Origin: Chitinivibrionales bacterium
GTDB taxonomy: Bacteria; Fibrobacterota; Chitinivibrionia; Chitinivibrionales; WJKA01
Length of the DNA: 64,000 nucleotides
Reading direction: 5' to 3'
Assembly (NCBI GenBank): GCA_014728295.1
Contig: WJLW01000083.1
Coordinates: forward strand, 62,001-126,000
In this document: in pieces, positions 36,097-45,342 of the stretch
Layout of the letters: the number at the start of each line of letters is the position of its first letter
How positions within the stretch are numbered: the stretch's first letter is position 1
Notes under the pieces: generated by a model
The model's input: the letters and a program-made list of their open reading frames with translations, nothing else
The model's database searches: none
Told to the model about the DNA's origin: nothing
Program-made: the position numbers and the translations under genes

Positions 36097-37305
36097 CTAT
36101 TCAAGTTTGAGAAAATTTTTCAGCTTGCGAATTACCAGTAGTCCTTCGGCGCCGGAAACCGATTGCTGCATACCGAATTCGCCATTGATTTGCGCATCCA
36201 TGATGCCGCGGTCCGCAGCGGTACAGATTGCGTTGTAGGAGGGGTGAGAGGGGTTGACATCCGGGAAGCGGCTTTGCTCTTCGCCGATATGCTTGGTTGC
36301 AATCGACTCGTCACCGGTTATGGCGATGATTGCGTCCTCGACCATCATGGCGTACTCGCCGCGATTGACCAGCTCATCGGGATGAAACGTATGGTCGGGA
36401 TAGGGCTCCAGGCCGCGAATGTTGAGATCTACGATATCCATGACGAAATTTTTGGCCCAGTGACCTTCCATATCGGTGATCTCCGGCATTTTGGTCATTT
36501 GATCGACCTCCATTTTGCGGGGGTCCTCCGGGGCTTGGAAATCGACATCATACTTTTTCGGACGTTTCTTCTGAACCAGCTTGTCTATCTTGAGCTCGGA
36601 GATAAAAAGCGCGGCGATGTCGGCGCGTGATATCTCTTCAACCAGCGCAATCTTTTTGCCAATTTCGGTACCCGGTGCGGCGCGTTCGATATCATTGATG
36701 AGTTTGAACTCCTTGTCGGCCTGTGAGGTAAATCCTTTGTCGATTTCCAGCACCTTGCTGAAATCGGATTTGGCTTCGGAAAACATCAATGCTTTTTTAT
36801 AACAATAGCCGCGGCGATAGTAGGCTTCCGCGCTTTGGGGATCGAGATCAATAGCTTTGCCATACTCACGTTCGACGTCTTTTATCCACTTTTTCGCAGG
36901 CTTGCGACCTTCATTTTGCATGGTGATGACAAGGCCCCGGGCGATATAGACTTCCGCTGCTTTGGGACTGAGATCTTTTGCCTTGTTCATCAGCTTGTGC
37001 GCCTGTTTGAAGCCGTCTTCCATTGCTTCGTTGTCGGGAGCATCCTGCGCCTTTTTAGCGGTTGTCAACGCAAGTCCGGCGACAGCCGGACCAAATTTCG
37101 GATCAAGTGACTGGGCCAGCTTGAACTCTTCTTCGGCCTTGGCAATCTCGCCCTGATCCCAGTATTTCATGCCCTGCTTGTAATGCACTTCCGGCGTGTC
37201 CATTTTTCCGCCGGCCTTGCGTGCTTTGGTGCAACCCGTCATGGCACCCATCATTGCCGCAAGGGATACGATGAGCGTCACGTGTAAAAGAGATTTTCCT
37301 TTCAT
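36097..37305 (-). CDS. TPR and SLH-domain lipoprotein
   Basis: A 402-residue lipoprotein: MMGAMTGC is the lipobox. Residues 40-200 contain tetratricopeptide repeats (HYKQGMKYWDQGEIAKAEEEFKLAQSLDPKFGPA in parts, and EAYYRRGYCYKKALMFSEAKSDFSKVLEID). The C-terminal 150 residues hold two SLH-type modules (ITDMEGHWAKNFVMDIVDLNI, and SRFPDVNPSHPSYNAICTAADRGIM). SLH domains bind cell-wall polymers; TPRs bind proteins. I prefer the ATG at 37305, which lies 8 bases after AGGAGG; the ATG at 37311 is only two bases from it. A terminator follows the gene. Confidence 0.85.
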   Translation of the reverse strand: MKGKSLLHVTLIVSLAAMMGAMTGCTKARKAGGKMDTPEVHYKQGMKYWDQGEIAKAEEEFKLAQSLDPKFGPAVAGLALTTAKKAQDAPDNEAMEDGFKQAHKLMNKAKDLSPKAAEVYIARGLVITMQNEGRKPAKKWIKDVEREYGKAIDLDPQSAEAYYRRGYCYKKALMFSEAKSDFSKVLEIDKGFTSQADKEFKLINDIERAAPGTEIGKKIALVEEISRADIAALFISELKIDKLVQKKRPKKYDVDFQAPEDPRKMEVDQMTKMPEITDMEGHWAKNFVMDIVDLNIRGLEPYPDHTFHPDELVNRGEYAMMVEDAIIAITGDESIATKHIGEEQSRFPDVNPSHPSYNAICTAADRGIMDAQINGEFGMQQSVSGAEGLLVIRKLKNFLKLE

Positions 37306-37341
37306 TACCATTTCCTCCTGTAATTTGTTGAATTTAAAAGC

Positions 37342-38178
37342 TTAATCAACCACAAAAATGACACGGCACTCTGAGAGAAATTTCAGATTTTCGGCAGCGC
37401 TGCGAACTTCGGCAGCGTCTTTATTCGACAGAACGACATCGGTGCTATTTGCGCCGGATGCTTTGACCGCCGTCACTTTTCCGGGACTATCGCCTACCCG
37501 GCCCAGCTTTGACGCTTTAAGTACATTTTTGGCGTAGCCAACGATGCCGTATTTCACGGCCCATTCACGCGAGACATAGGCGCTTCCGTATATTTCTTTG
37601 CCGGATTCATCCAGCACTTTTGGGCTGAGAGCCGGCTTCACGTTCAATCCTTTACAATCGATTATCAGGCCCGTAAAAACCATCTTCTTTTTGGCGCCCT
37701 TGCCGTCCCACTGCGAAACGGACGGTTTATCGCCAATATTGTCTCCATAGACTTTTGCGCCAAGTCCGCCGACACCGTCAAGGGGGATCTTCATAGTAAT
37801 CTCGACGGTCCCGTCACTCATGTATTTGGTGCGACCCTCTTTTTCGAATCCCTGAATGAATCCGCTAACCGAGGTGGAAACAACGTCATTTTTGGTCATG
37901 AAATTTTCTATGGTAGTAGACGAGTTCAAATACATTCCCTTGACCGTTTCCAGCGCATTGCGCAGGGCAACTATTTTTGCGGCGCGCTCGGCGCCGGGAC
38001 GCTGAGCCGATTCCGGCAGGTTTGGATTCGGTGCGCCGATTCCGGTCGCGACAATGTAGCGCTCGGACCAGTCGACCTCACCTTTACCGTCATCGCCGGA
38101 GACCACTGGCTGAATCTGGGCCAAGACAAGAGACGCAGCAGTCAGGCACATAGCCGACACTTTGCAAAGATGCTGCAT
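37342..38178 (-). CDS. secreted LPP20-like protein
   Basis: A 278-residue exported protein. Residues 1-24 form a signal peptide (CLTAASLVLAQIQPVVSG). The N-terminal part IVATGIGAPNP...AERAAKIVALRNALETVKGMYLNSSTTIENF and VSTSVSGFIQGFEKEGR matches the LPP20/COG3018-type domain often found in outer-membrane-associated proteins. The C-terminal 100 residues are a beta-rich domain of unknown kind. GAGGAGG lies five bases before the ATG at 38178, so the frame's earlier start at 38211 is discarded. The TPR-SLH lipoprotein gene is 36 bases downstream; both are probably one transcript and one envelope assembly. Confidence 0.75.
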   Translation of the reverse strand: MQHLCKVSAMCLTAASLVLAQIQPVVSGDDGKGEVDWSERYIVATGIGAPNPNLPESAQRPGAERAAKIVALRNALETVKGMYLNSSTTIENFMTKNDVVSTSVSGFIQGFEKEGRTKYMSDGTVEITMKIPLDGVGGLGAKVYGDNIGDKPSVSQWDGKGAKKKMVFTGLIIDCKGLNVKPALSPKVLDESGKEIYGSAYVSREWAVKYGIVGYAKNVLKASKLGRVGDSPGKVTAVKASGANSTDVVLSNKDAAEVRSAAENLKFLSECRVIFVVD

Positions 38179-38310
38179 AGAACCTCCTCGAAAAATTGTT
38201 ATGAGAAGCACATATATTCTTGAAATGTCAATTGCGTTTGAGTAAGCCCGACGTAGTAAATATAAAATGGTTTCAACCAGGTATCTGTGATTTCAGTCAC
38301 AGGAGCGCAA

Positions 38311-39030
38311 TTAATTTTTTTTTCTGGCAATGCAAAACAGAAAGCCGACATAGCGAAAGCCTTCAAGCCTATAAAAAACATCGATTTCACGATGAAAAGC
38401 AAGTTTAACTTTCGGATCGGCAAAAAAGCCCTTGTTATCTTCCAGCCTTTTTGCCATGTGGGCATAGTAATTGTCCCATCCGCTCTGCGGAACCAGGCTG
38501 AGAAATTGAATCGAAAAGCCGGCATCGTCAATCAGCTTGCGATAGCTTTCTTCCGATTCATAATGATAGGCATCGTCGTCAAACACCTTTTTAACTTCGT
38601 GCGGCGCCGTGCTGGAAAGAAATATCAAATCCGAAAAAGCCAGCCTGCCACGCGACTCGAGCCATTCAGCCGCTTTCGCCAACCCATCTTTGCGTGATAT
38701 ACTCGAGAGCACTCCTCCTTCCGCCAGAATGAGCTCAAACGATGCACCGCCGAATGCGACCGCATTTGCATCCTTGTGCATGAACGTGATGAGATGACTC
38801 ACGCCGCGCTCAACTGAAAGCTTTTTTGCAAAATCGATGTTATCTGCGGATTCATCAATTGCCGTCACCTTGCAGCGAAACTCACTCGCAATAGTACAAC
38901 TCCCGTCACCATAGCCGCATCCAATGTCAAGTACCGTGCTGGCCGGATTGATGCCGGCGAAACGTCCCGCCGCCAGAGTAAATTCTCTGCCCGCCGGTGA
39001 AGTATAATATGATTGGATGTCTGTGACCAT
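38311..39030 (-). CDS. class I SAM-dependent methyltransferase
   Basis: A 239-residue methyltransferase. Motif I is VLDIGCGYGDGS, motif II KVTAIDESADNI, and the motif IV region is FELILAEGGVLSSI. The substrate cannot be told: the fold resembles UbiE/ArsM-like small-molecule methyltransferases, with a conserved tail VFYRLEGFRYVGFLFCIARKK. The ATG at 39030 has no strong ribosome site. It follows the MraY-family gene by 46 bases on the same strand. Confidence 0.85.
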   Translation of the reverse strand: MVTDIQSYYTSPAGREFTLAAGRFAGINPASTVLDIGCGYGDGSCTIASEFRCKVTAIDESADNIDFAKKLSVERGVSHLITFMHKDANAVAFGGASFELILAEGGVLSSISRKDGLAKAAEWLESRGRLAFSDLIFLSSTAPHEVKKVFDDDAYHYESEESYRKLIDDAGFSIQFLSLVPQSGWDNYYAHMAKRLEDNKGFFADPKVKLAFHREIDVFYRLEGFRYVGFLFCIARKKN

Positions 39031-39076
39031 AGAAATGTAAGTATACTATGGTTAAGTGATTGATTCAACAGCCGAA

Positions 39077-40216
39077 TCAGCGCACTTTAAAAAATATGAT
39101 CAATCCGACAACCAGCAAAATAACCGATATGATATGAAAGCGCCAGGTGATTTTAGATTTGATATAAAATTCATTTTGCCGGTAAAACGGATTATCGCGC
39201 ATACCGAACTGAAAGTGATGATGGATGGGCGCGCAGCGAAAGATGCGCCTCTTCCTCAGCTTGAACCAGAATATCTGCAGGATGTCTGAGATGAATTCCA
39301 TCATGAAAATGAATCCCACAATCGGCAGATAGAACTCCGCTTTGACGAATACAAACATGATGGCGGTCATGCCCCCCAGGCCGACCGATCCGGAATCTCC
39401 CATGATAATTTTCGACGGCGGTGAATTGTACCACAAAAAGGCCAGCAGCACGCCAATCGCCGACCCAATCAGCGGCAGAATCTCTTCCACGCCGGGGATG
39501 TGGGGAATGAGCAGATACGCACTCCAGGCTTCGTTGTGGGAAATGTAGGAGACGATCGCCACAAAGCTCAGTGAGGTGATCAGCGGCACCGAAGCCAGCG
39601 TATCAAACCCGTCGGTAAAATTGACCCCGTTGGCCAGCACCGCAATTGTCAATGCCATAAACGGAATGAAAATGAAGGCGGGCAGGTAGGGAAATATCTT
39701 CTCAACGCTGAGAAACGGAATAGTAATATGACCGCTGATATTCGGAATGTATTTATAGGCGGCAACGGCAACCGCCAGGGAAATCAGGATATACAAGGTC
39801 AACCTCAAGCTCGCCGAGATGCCGTCGGACTTGTATTGATAATCCTGTTTTGAAATCAATCCTTTATTCAACCGCCGTTTGTTGACCACCTTGGCAATAT
39901 CGTCGGTTGCACCGATGACGCTGAAAAAAGTGTAAATGACCAGTGCGGATATCACGTAGGAATTAAACCGCGCAAAGACCAGGCTCATCAGCACAATAAT
40001 CACCAGAAACAACAGGCCCGCCGGCATGACCGGCTGATGCTTATCTTTTTCATTTTCCAGCTCGGAGCTGAAATTGAAGCTTTTCAAAAAAGAGATATAA
40101 GGCGGAAAAAATGCAATCGCCAGCACAAACGACACTAATGTCGCGATGCCCGTACTGAACAGGCGGCTGTAAAAAAGATAGACACCTGTTTGCCGGTACA
40201 GAAATTCAATCAGCAT
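39077..40216 (-). CDS. MraY-family phospho-sugar transferase
   Basis: A 379-residue polytopic enzyme with about ten membrane helices. Family motifs are DDIAKVVNKRR, NGVNFTDGFDTLA (NLTDGLDGLA in MraY), WYNSPPSKIIMGDSGSVGLGG, and RRIFRCAPIHHHFQFG, the last being the MraY-specific HHH motif. It ends KITWRFHIISVILLVVGL, again like MraY. It would transfer phospho-MurNAc-pentapeptide to undecaprenyl phosphate. The N-terminal KSGTPTMGG motif is replaced by DKHQPVMPAG, and the gene is not next to mur genes, so it may be a divergent mraY or a second homologue. Confidence 0.82.
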   Translation of the reverse strand: MLIEFLYRQTGVYLFYSRLFSTGIATLVSFVLAIAFFPPYISFLKSFNFSSELENEKDKHQPVMPAGLLFLVIIVLMSLVFARFNSYVISALVIYTFFSVIGATDDIAKVVNKRRLNKGLISKQDYQYKSDGISASLRLTLYILISLAVAVAAYKYIPNISGHITIPFLSVEKIFPYLPAFIFIPFMALTIAVLANGVNFTDGFDTLASVPLITSLSFVAIVSYISHNEAWSAYLLIPHIPGVEEILPLIGSAIGVLLAFLWYNSPPSKIIMGDSGSVGLGGMTAIMFVFVKAEFYLPIVGFIFMMEFISDILQIFWFKLRKRRIFRCAPIHHHFQFGMRDNPFYRQNEFYIKSKITWRFHIISVILLVVGLIIFFKVR

Positions 40217-40401
40217 GCGGATCTATTTTCTGAATGGATGAAATACAGCTAATAAAACGTTTAATTAAAAATATTATTTGAAGACCGGCAAAGTCACCCC
40301 ACGCGGGCTGATTTCGGCGATCCTTAAAAAATTGAGCGATATTTACCTGTTGGCGTTTCTTATAAGCATAAGCCACGCTATCTTAATCGAAAGGATATGC
40401 C

Positions 40402-41301
40402 ATGCAAGCACCCGGCAAACTATTGAGAACAGGACTGTGCGTATTCGCCGGCATTTCGGCAGGCTTTAGCGAAATGACCACCGGGCTGGATGCAAATATC
40501 GGCTTTTTTTTGCTGCCGAAAGAAATTCAGGGATTCGTTAGCAAAGGCTTTTCAGAAGTCGGCCGGGGCAATGTGTACGTCAGCGAGGATGCTGCCAGTT
40601 CGGGCTATTCCCAAACCACCTATCGCTATCGACACGAATTCGGCCTGCGCATGAAACCGAATATCGGCTTTTCGATTTCACCGACCTTTTATTTTGATAA
40701 TGGAGTGGGTTTTGGTTTCGAGGGTTCGGGCGGTTTTTCGATAGATGAAGTTGATGCAACACACACGATTTCCGACTCACTTGGCCGGGATTCCTATTCA
40801 CCGATCCCGCACGCGTATCGTCGAAAACAGACAACAACCAACGATCAGGTATACGCAAAATATCGCTACCTCGGCCTGACGCTTACATATCGCCGTCCGT
40901 TTGTAAAAAAAACGCAGCTGCAGTTCAGCCTCAATATCGGACAGGGAAGCTATTTATCACTCTTCCGGATAGAGGAAGCCGGCGGCAGTATTAGTTACCA
41001 TCAGTCAAACGGACATGTTGTCTCGACCGGGACATACCCCGCTACATTTTACACCTTCGGCATTCGTTATCTTTCATTCGCAATCAAGCCGGGCGTGCAC
41101 CTGGTCAAACCATTGACGCGCCAGCTCAGCCTGCGCGGCGGGCTGTCGGTACCGGTTTCCTATGTCGACAAAGGTTACAAATGGAGTGAGGACGGGGGGA
41201 CGAACGAAAGTATCGTGTTCTATCCTGCAAACAGATTCGTCGCCGGCAACCTGATACTATCCCTTGGAATCGTGTTTCACTTCATTGGCGGAAGGTCGTA
41301 A
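40402..41301 (+). CDS. outer-membrane beta-barrel-like protein
   Basis: A 299-residue exported protein not matched to a family. A signal peptide covers about residues 1-22 (LLRTGLCVFAGISAGFS). The rest consists of alternating strands rich in Tyr, Phe and Gly (MKPNIGFSISPTFYFDNGVGFGFEGSGGF in parts; YRYLGLTLTYRRPFV; LQFSLNIGQGSYLSLF), ending LILSLGIVFHFIGG, the strand-plus-aromatic end expected of a barrel. AAAGGATA precedes the ATG by seven bases. First gene of a tightly spaced six-gene run ending at 46116. Confidence 0.75.
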   Translation: MQAPGKLLRTGLCVFAGISAGFSEMTTGLDANIGFFLLPKEIQGFVSKGFSEVGRGNVYVSEDAASSGYSQTTYRYRHEFGLRMKPNIGFSISPTFYFDNGVGFGFEGSGGFSIDEVDATHTISDSLGRDSYSPIPHAYRRKQTTTNDQVYAKYRYLGLTLTYRRPFVKKTQLQFSLNIGQGSYLSLFRIEEAGGSISYHQSNGHVVSTGTYPATFYTFGIRYLSFAIKPGVHLVKPLTRQLSLRGGLSVPVSYVDKGYKWSEDGGTNESIVFYPANRFVAGNLILSLGIVFHFIGGRS

Positions 41302-41303
41302 GT

Positions 41304-42398
41304 ATGCAATCAAGAAAAGCATTTGCGTTGTGCATAATCGTTTTCGGCATATTTTCAATTGGTTTTCGGGTATCGAATTCCTCAATAGAAGAGGCTGTTA
41401 ATATGTATCTGTATGATTCGCTCTTTTTCGTATCTGATGCGGTTAACGGTATCCACGTATATTCGGTTGCCGATCCGGCAAACCCCCGGCATGCACTAAC
41501 CATTCCAATTTTGAATAACAGCGGAGTTGCGGTACGCAACAATGTCATTTACGCCAATTCGGGACAATCACTCGTGGCATTAAAATTACACGACGATACT
41601 TTATACGATGTTGTTGCGACTCTTCATAGCGCTTACCAGTATGGCGCGGATGACTTCTTCTACGACGGCGCACAGGTAAACGGGTGGGGGTGTCTTGGAT
41701 GTGAAGATGCTTCACCGATAAGCTCATCGGACGCCGGTGCCGCTCAGTCAACGGGGGTTGGGGGTTCCTATGCGATTTTTTCGGTGATTGACACGTTTCT
41801 CTACTACATCGACGGCCAAAACATCATCACCTTAACGATCGCTGATGCCGAAAATCCCTATGAGCTGTCGCAAACCTACATCAATTGGGATATCGAAACG
41901 CTCTTTCCAACACGGGAGTATCTATTTATCGGCGCGCAAACCGGCATGTATATTCTTGACAGAGGCAATCCATCGGCGCCGTCGGTGATTGGGACCTTCT
42001 CGCATGCCAGGGCCTGCGATCCGGTTGTCGTGCAGGATTCCATCGCCTATGTCACCTTGCGCACCGGAACCCGGTGCGGCGGAACACAGAACGAATTGCT
42101 TTTCGTCGACATTGCCAACCCGGAGAATCCCACATTGATAAAGCAGCTTAACATTACCACCCCGTATGGATTAACCGTAAGGGATTCGCTGCTGTATGTC
42201 GGCAACGGGCAGAGCGGGTTTACCTTGTACAATGTGGCACAACCCTCGGCCCCACGTCAAGTGCAAAAATGGAGCACAATTCCAACAAAGGATTTCATCT
42301 GGTACGGCGATACTTTATTTATCATGGGATTTACCGACTTTCGGATATACGCAGTGAGTGAACCGAGTGTCCCGCTGCTGGTATCCACAATCGAATAA
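41304..42398 (+). CDS. LVIVD-repeat beta-propeller protein
   Basis: A 364-residue protein beginning 3 bases after the barrel gene. Residues 1-20 look like a signal peptide (ALCIIVFGIFSIGF). The body is a run of LVIVD-type repeats, each with an 'I/L-x-V-x-D-x-A-NP' core: GIHVYSVADPANPR, IITLTIADAENPYE, GMYILDRGNPSAPS, LLFVDIANPENPT, FTLYNVAQPSAPR, FRIYAVSEPSVPL. This forms a propeller, usually for protein or ligand binding on the cell surface. A Cys-rich insert (WGCLGCEDASP) lies near residue 132. Role in the cluster unknown. Confidence 0.82.
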   Translation: MQSRKAFALCIIVFGIFSIGFRVSNSSIEEAVNMYLYDSLFFVSDAVNGIHVYSVADPANPRHALTIPILNNSGVAVRNNVIYANSGQSLVALKLHDDTLYDVVATLHSAYQYGADDFFYDGAQVNGWGCLGCEDASPISSSDAGAAQSTGVGGSYAIFSVIDTFLYYIDGQNIITLTIADAENPYELSQTYINWDIETLFPTREYLFIGAQTGMYILDRGNPSAPSVIGTFSHARACDPVVVQDSIAYVTLRTGTRCGGTQNELLFVDIANPENPTLIKQLNITTPYGLTVRDSLLYVGNGQSGFTLYNVAQPSAPRQVQKWSTIPTKDFIWYGDTLFIMGFTDFRIYAVSEPSVPLLVSTIE

Positions 42399-42405
42399 TG
42401 AACGT

Positions 42406-42894
42406 ATGACACAAACGCAAACCAGGGAACTTTACGAGACGTATGGTTTTGTCATATACGGCAGATGTCTGCGTATACTCGGCTCGCCACAGGACGCACA
42501 GGACGCCGTCCAGATTGTATTCATGAAACTGATTCAAAACTATGACTCGATTCGCAACAAGCAACGCATCGTTCCCTGGATTTATACCGCGGCCAAGCAT
42601 CACTGCTTCAACCTGCTGCGCAAGCGACGGAAGTTCATCGACAACGACCAATATGTAGAGCTTCCTTCGCCGGAACGCTTCGAGCAGGAGGTCGATAACC
42701 GCATGCTGATCGATATTATCATGCGACATCACTCGCCAAAGGTGCAGGAAGCGGTGTATTACACCTATGTCGAAAGGCTGAATCAAAACGAGATTCAGCG
42801 GGTCTGCGGTCAATCTCCAGCGACCGTTCGCAGAAACCTGAAAACATTCAAAGAAAGCCTTCCTCACATCAGAAAAAGGCTTGGCATCGCATGA
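42406..42894 (+). CDS. ECF-type sigma-70 factor
   Basis: A 162-residue sigma factor with regions 2 and 4. Region 2: RCLRILGSPQDAQDAVQIVFMKLIQNY and IVPWIYTAAKHHCFNLLRKRR. Region 4: VERLNQNEIQRVCGQSPATVRRNLKTF, a helix-turn-helix. The ATG at 42406 is 8 bases after the propeller stop; a GTG at 42358 in frame is less likely. It overlaps the anti-sigma gene by four bases. It presumably directs transcription of this cluster or of envelope genes elsewhere; no target motif could be identified. Confidence 0.88.
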   Translation: MTQTQTRELYETYGFVIYGRCLRILGSPQDAQDAVQIVFMKLIQNYDSIRNKQRIVPWIYTAAKHHCFNLLRKRRKFIDNDQYVELPSPERFEQEVDNRMLIDIIMRHHSPKVQEAVYYTYVERLNQNEIQRVCGQSPATVRRNLKTFKESLPHIRKRLGIA

Positions 42895-43634
42895 ACGAAA
42901 AGCATCTCAACACACTTGAACTAACCGAATACGTCACCGGCGACTGCCAAGACGTCACTGCGAAGCGCATCGAAGGGCAACTCGAAACCGATACACGGGC
43001 ACGAGCATTTGTCGAGCACTTGAAGGCGCAACGAAGGCAATTCCTTGCCGCAATGCCATTTGACGCCGAGGCCCGGCCTGCTCCTCAATCCAAGCTGCTC
43101 CGATTTCCCGCCCGCACGTGGTATGCCATTGCCGCCTCGCTGATTATTTTCATCCTTGCAGGATGGCGACTCACCGTTTACGAGCACCGGCACGATACCA
43201 GAATCAAGGGAGACGAATCGATTACTATTTACGTGCAGGACGAAGACGGCGCGGTCACCGAACGCACATCGCATGTATATCGGCCCGGTGAAAGAATACA
43301 ACTGACCTACTCCTGCGGCAGGTTCGACTATTTCATTTTGCTCGGCCTGGACGAATCCGGAACTGTCTCACGCTACTATCCACCATCGGGCGCATCTTCC
43401 GTTCAACTCGAAAAAGGCAGTGACATTCCGCTGCCCAACAGTATACTACTGGATTCCTATCTTGGCAAAGAGCTGTTTCTGGGAATATTTTCAAAGCATC
43501 CGCTTGCCGTCAATAAAATTATGAGCACCGTCAAGCAATCTTTTGAGCAAGGCGCCTCCCTGGATGAGTTCAGGCTCAAGACGGGAAGGGATGTCAGAAT
43601 TCGAACGATACTGATCACCAAAACCGCGAAGTAA
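42891..43634 (+). CDS. putative anti-sigma factor with periplasmic domain
   Basis: A 247-residue protein with one membrane helix (about residues 77-95, WYAIAASLIIFILAGWRL). The cytoplasmic 75 residues (LNTLELTEYVTGDCQDVTAKRIEGQLETDTRARAFVEHL) have the shape of an anti-sigma domain but no zinc-binding HxxxCxxC. The periplasmic domain (SHVYRPGERIQLTYSCGRFDYFILLGLDESGTVSRYYP) looks like the DUF4384-type domain found next to bacterial caspases. ATGA overlap with the ECF gene supports the pairing. The stimulus is unknown. Confidence 0.78.
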   Translation: MNEKHLNTLELTEYVTGDCQDVTAKRIEGQLETDTRARAFVEHLKAQRRQFLAAMPFDAEARPAPQSKLLRFPARTWYAIAASLIIFILAGWRLTVYEHRHDTRIKGDESITIYVQDEDGAVTERTSHVYRPGERIQLTYSCGRFDYFILLGLDESGTVSRYYPPSGASSVQLEKGSDIPLPNSILLDSYLGKELFLGIFSKHPLAVNKIMSTVKQSFEQGASLDEFRLKTGRDVRIRTILITKTAK

Positions 43635-43637
43635 GGG

Positions 43638-45341
43638 ATGAGCAGCTTTAAAACCGGAGTGCTGATCTTGGCGCTGTCGACCGGCATATGTGCCAAGCGT
43701 TATGCCGTGCTTGCCGGGAATGCGTATGGCGGACGTCAACACGCAATGCTGAAATACGTGCGCAACGACCTTGATGAATTCCAGGCTATCCTGACCGAGT
43801 TCTGCGGCTTTACGTCGGATGACATACTCACCCTGTACAACAAATCCCCGCAAGACTTGGCCACAACACTGCAACAGCTCGCAGCGCGACTGAGCACCGC
43901 CGAAAAGGACGACCTGTTTCTTTTCTACTACTCCGGCCACGCCGACAAGCAGCGACTGATGATGGGCGAGCAGGACTTCAAACTGGCGACATTGCGCACC
44001 ATGCTGGAATCATCCCCCGCCCGAATTCGCATTGCCATACTTGACGCTTGCCAGAGCGGCAGCGTTACGCGCATCAAGGGCGGACGACTCGCCGAACCGT
44101 TCCTTTTCAAAGAGGATGAGAAAATTCAGGGACAGGTAATTCTTTATTCCAGCTCAGAAACCGAAAATTCGCAGGAATCCGACGCCTATAAAAATTCGAT
44201 ATTTACATTCCACTTTCTCAATGCATTGCGCGGGTGCGGCGATCTTTCGGGCGACGGACGCATAACACTGGGCGAGGCCTATCAATACTCCTACAACAAC
44301 ACCATCGTCAGCACGGTTCGGTCATCAGGCGGAACGCAGCATCCCGGTTACGAATTCAAAATTCAGGGCGAGGGCGACATCATACTTGCCGACGTAAACA
44401 AACATACGCAAGGTTTGTTTATTCCCTATGAGGTTTCGGGCTTACTCACAATTTTTGATGAGCAGAATAGAATTGTCGCCGACTTTGCCAAAGAAGCCAA
44501 TTCCGCCTACACTATCGCCCTGACGCCGGGAGAATACCGCATTGTCACTACACGTGACAATACCAAAAAATCTGCCACCGTGCGCATCGCAAAAAAGCGC
44601 ATCAGCCTGCTCAAAACCAATGAATTCGTTGCCGTGGCCCCGGTAGCACCGGGCGCCGCAAAAGGAGCAGACATTCGGCGATATGCACATCGCCTCGGGG
44701 TGCGTGGAGGAGTTGATTTCTACGATTTTTCCACACACACCTCACTACTCAATCAACGCTTTGCCGGTTTTGCGCTCATTAAGAGTGCGCCCGTCTTTAC
44801 CATGCCCGCAAGCTGGCCCCTGCTCAGCTTGCGTCACGAAATCGCCTTGCAACACGGCATGTACGTGCATGTTGCGGGAAGCATTACCTGGCATGCGCGC
44901 AGCCACGCCTCTGCGGGAAGCTATCTCGCCATCGGCGACAGCACCGAATATGCAACCAGCCTGGCGCTTGACGAACGATATTTGTTCGGCATCGTCGAGT
45001 CCGGTCCCGGCATCCGCATCTCCCGCGGGCTCTTGTCGAATCTGGGATTTTGCGCCGGATTAAAATTGTATCTTGTTAAGGCAACGGTGAGTTCCACGTT
45101 CTCCGATTCGCTCTTTAAAATATCGAATCAAAGTGTCCGCAAAGAGGCGGGTCCATTGCTGCTGCCCTACCTGGAAACCTCCTACGAGTTGCCGGCGGCC
45201 GGTTTTATGCGTGCCGGGATTGCGATTGAATATCGCTTTCAGGCAGATGCACAACGGCTATTGAATGAATCGAGTGATGAAGCATTTCGATATTATTTTG
45301 GCGGCTTTGGCGTAAGTATCTATTCAATGGCGGTGTTTTAA
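43638..45341 (+). CDS. secreted caspase-fold (C14) protease with barrel-like C-terminus
   Basis: A 567-residue exported protein. Residues 1-19 form a signal peptide (GVLILALSTGICA). Residues 20-250 are a peptidase C14 domain: RYAVLAGNAYGG, the catalytic histidine His101 in LFYYSGHAD, and the cysteine Cys138 in ILDACQSGSV. Residues 255-330 form a beta-sandwich (LLTIFDEQNRIVADF...). From about residue 345, alternating strands (LGVRGGVDFYDFS, GPLLLPYLETSYELPAAGFMRAGIAIEYRF) and the end GVSIYSMAVF suggest an outer-membrane barrel. Both catalytic residues are present. It begins 3 bases after the anti-sigma gene. A barrel-tethered caspase is unusual. Confidence 0.85.
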   Translation: MSSFKTGVLILALSTGICAKRYAVLAGNAYGGRQHAMLKYVRNDLDEFQAILTEFCGFTSDDILTLYNKSPQDLATTLQQLAARLSTAEKDDLFLFYYSGHADKQRLMMGEQDFKLATLRTMLESSPARIRIAILDACQSGSVTRIKGGRLAEPFLFKEDEKIQGQVILYSSSETENSQESDAYKNSIFTFHFLNALRGCGDLSGDGRITLGEAYQYSYNNTIVSTVRSSGGTQHPGYEFKIQGEGDIILADVNKHTQGLFIPYEVSGLLTIFDEQNRIVADFAKEANSAYTIALTPGEYRIVTTRDNTKKSATVRIAKKRISLLKTNEFVAVAPVAPGAAKGADIRRYAHRLGVRGGVDFYDFSTHTSLLNQRFAGFALIKSAPVFTMPASWPLLSLRHEIALQHGMYVHVAGSITWHARSHASAGSYLAIGDSTEYATSLALDERYLFGIVESGPGIRISRGLLSNLGFCAGLKLYLVKATVSSTFSDSLFKISNQSVRKEAGPLLLPYLETSYELPAAGFMRAGIAIEYRFQADAQRLLNESSDEAFRYYFGGFGVSIYSMAVF

Positions 45342-45342
45342 T

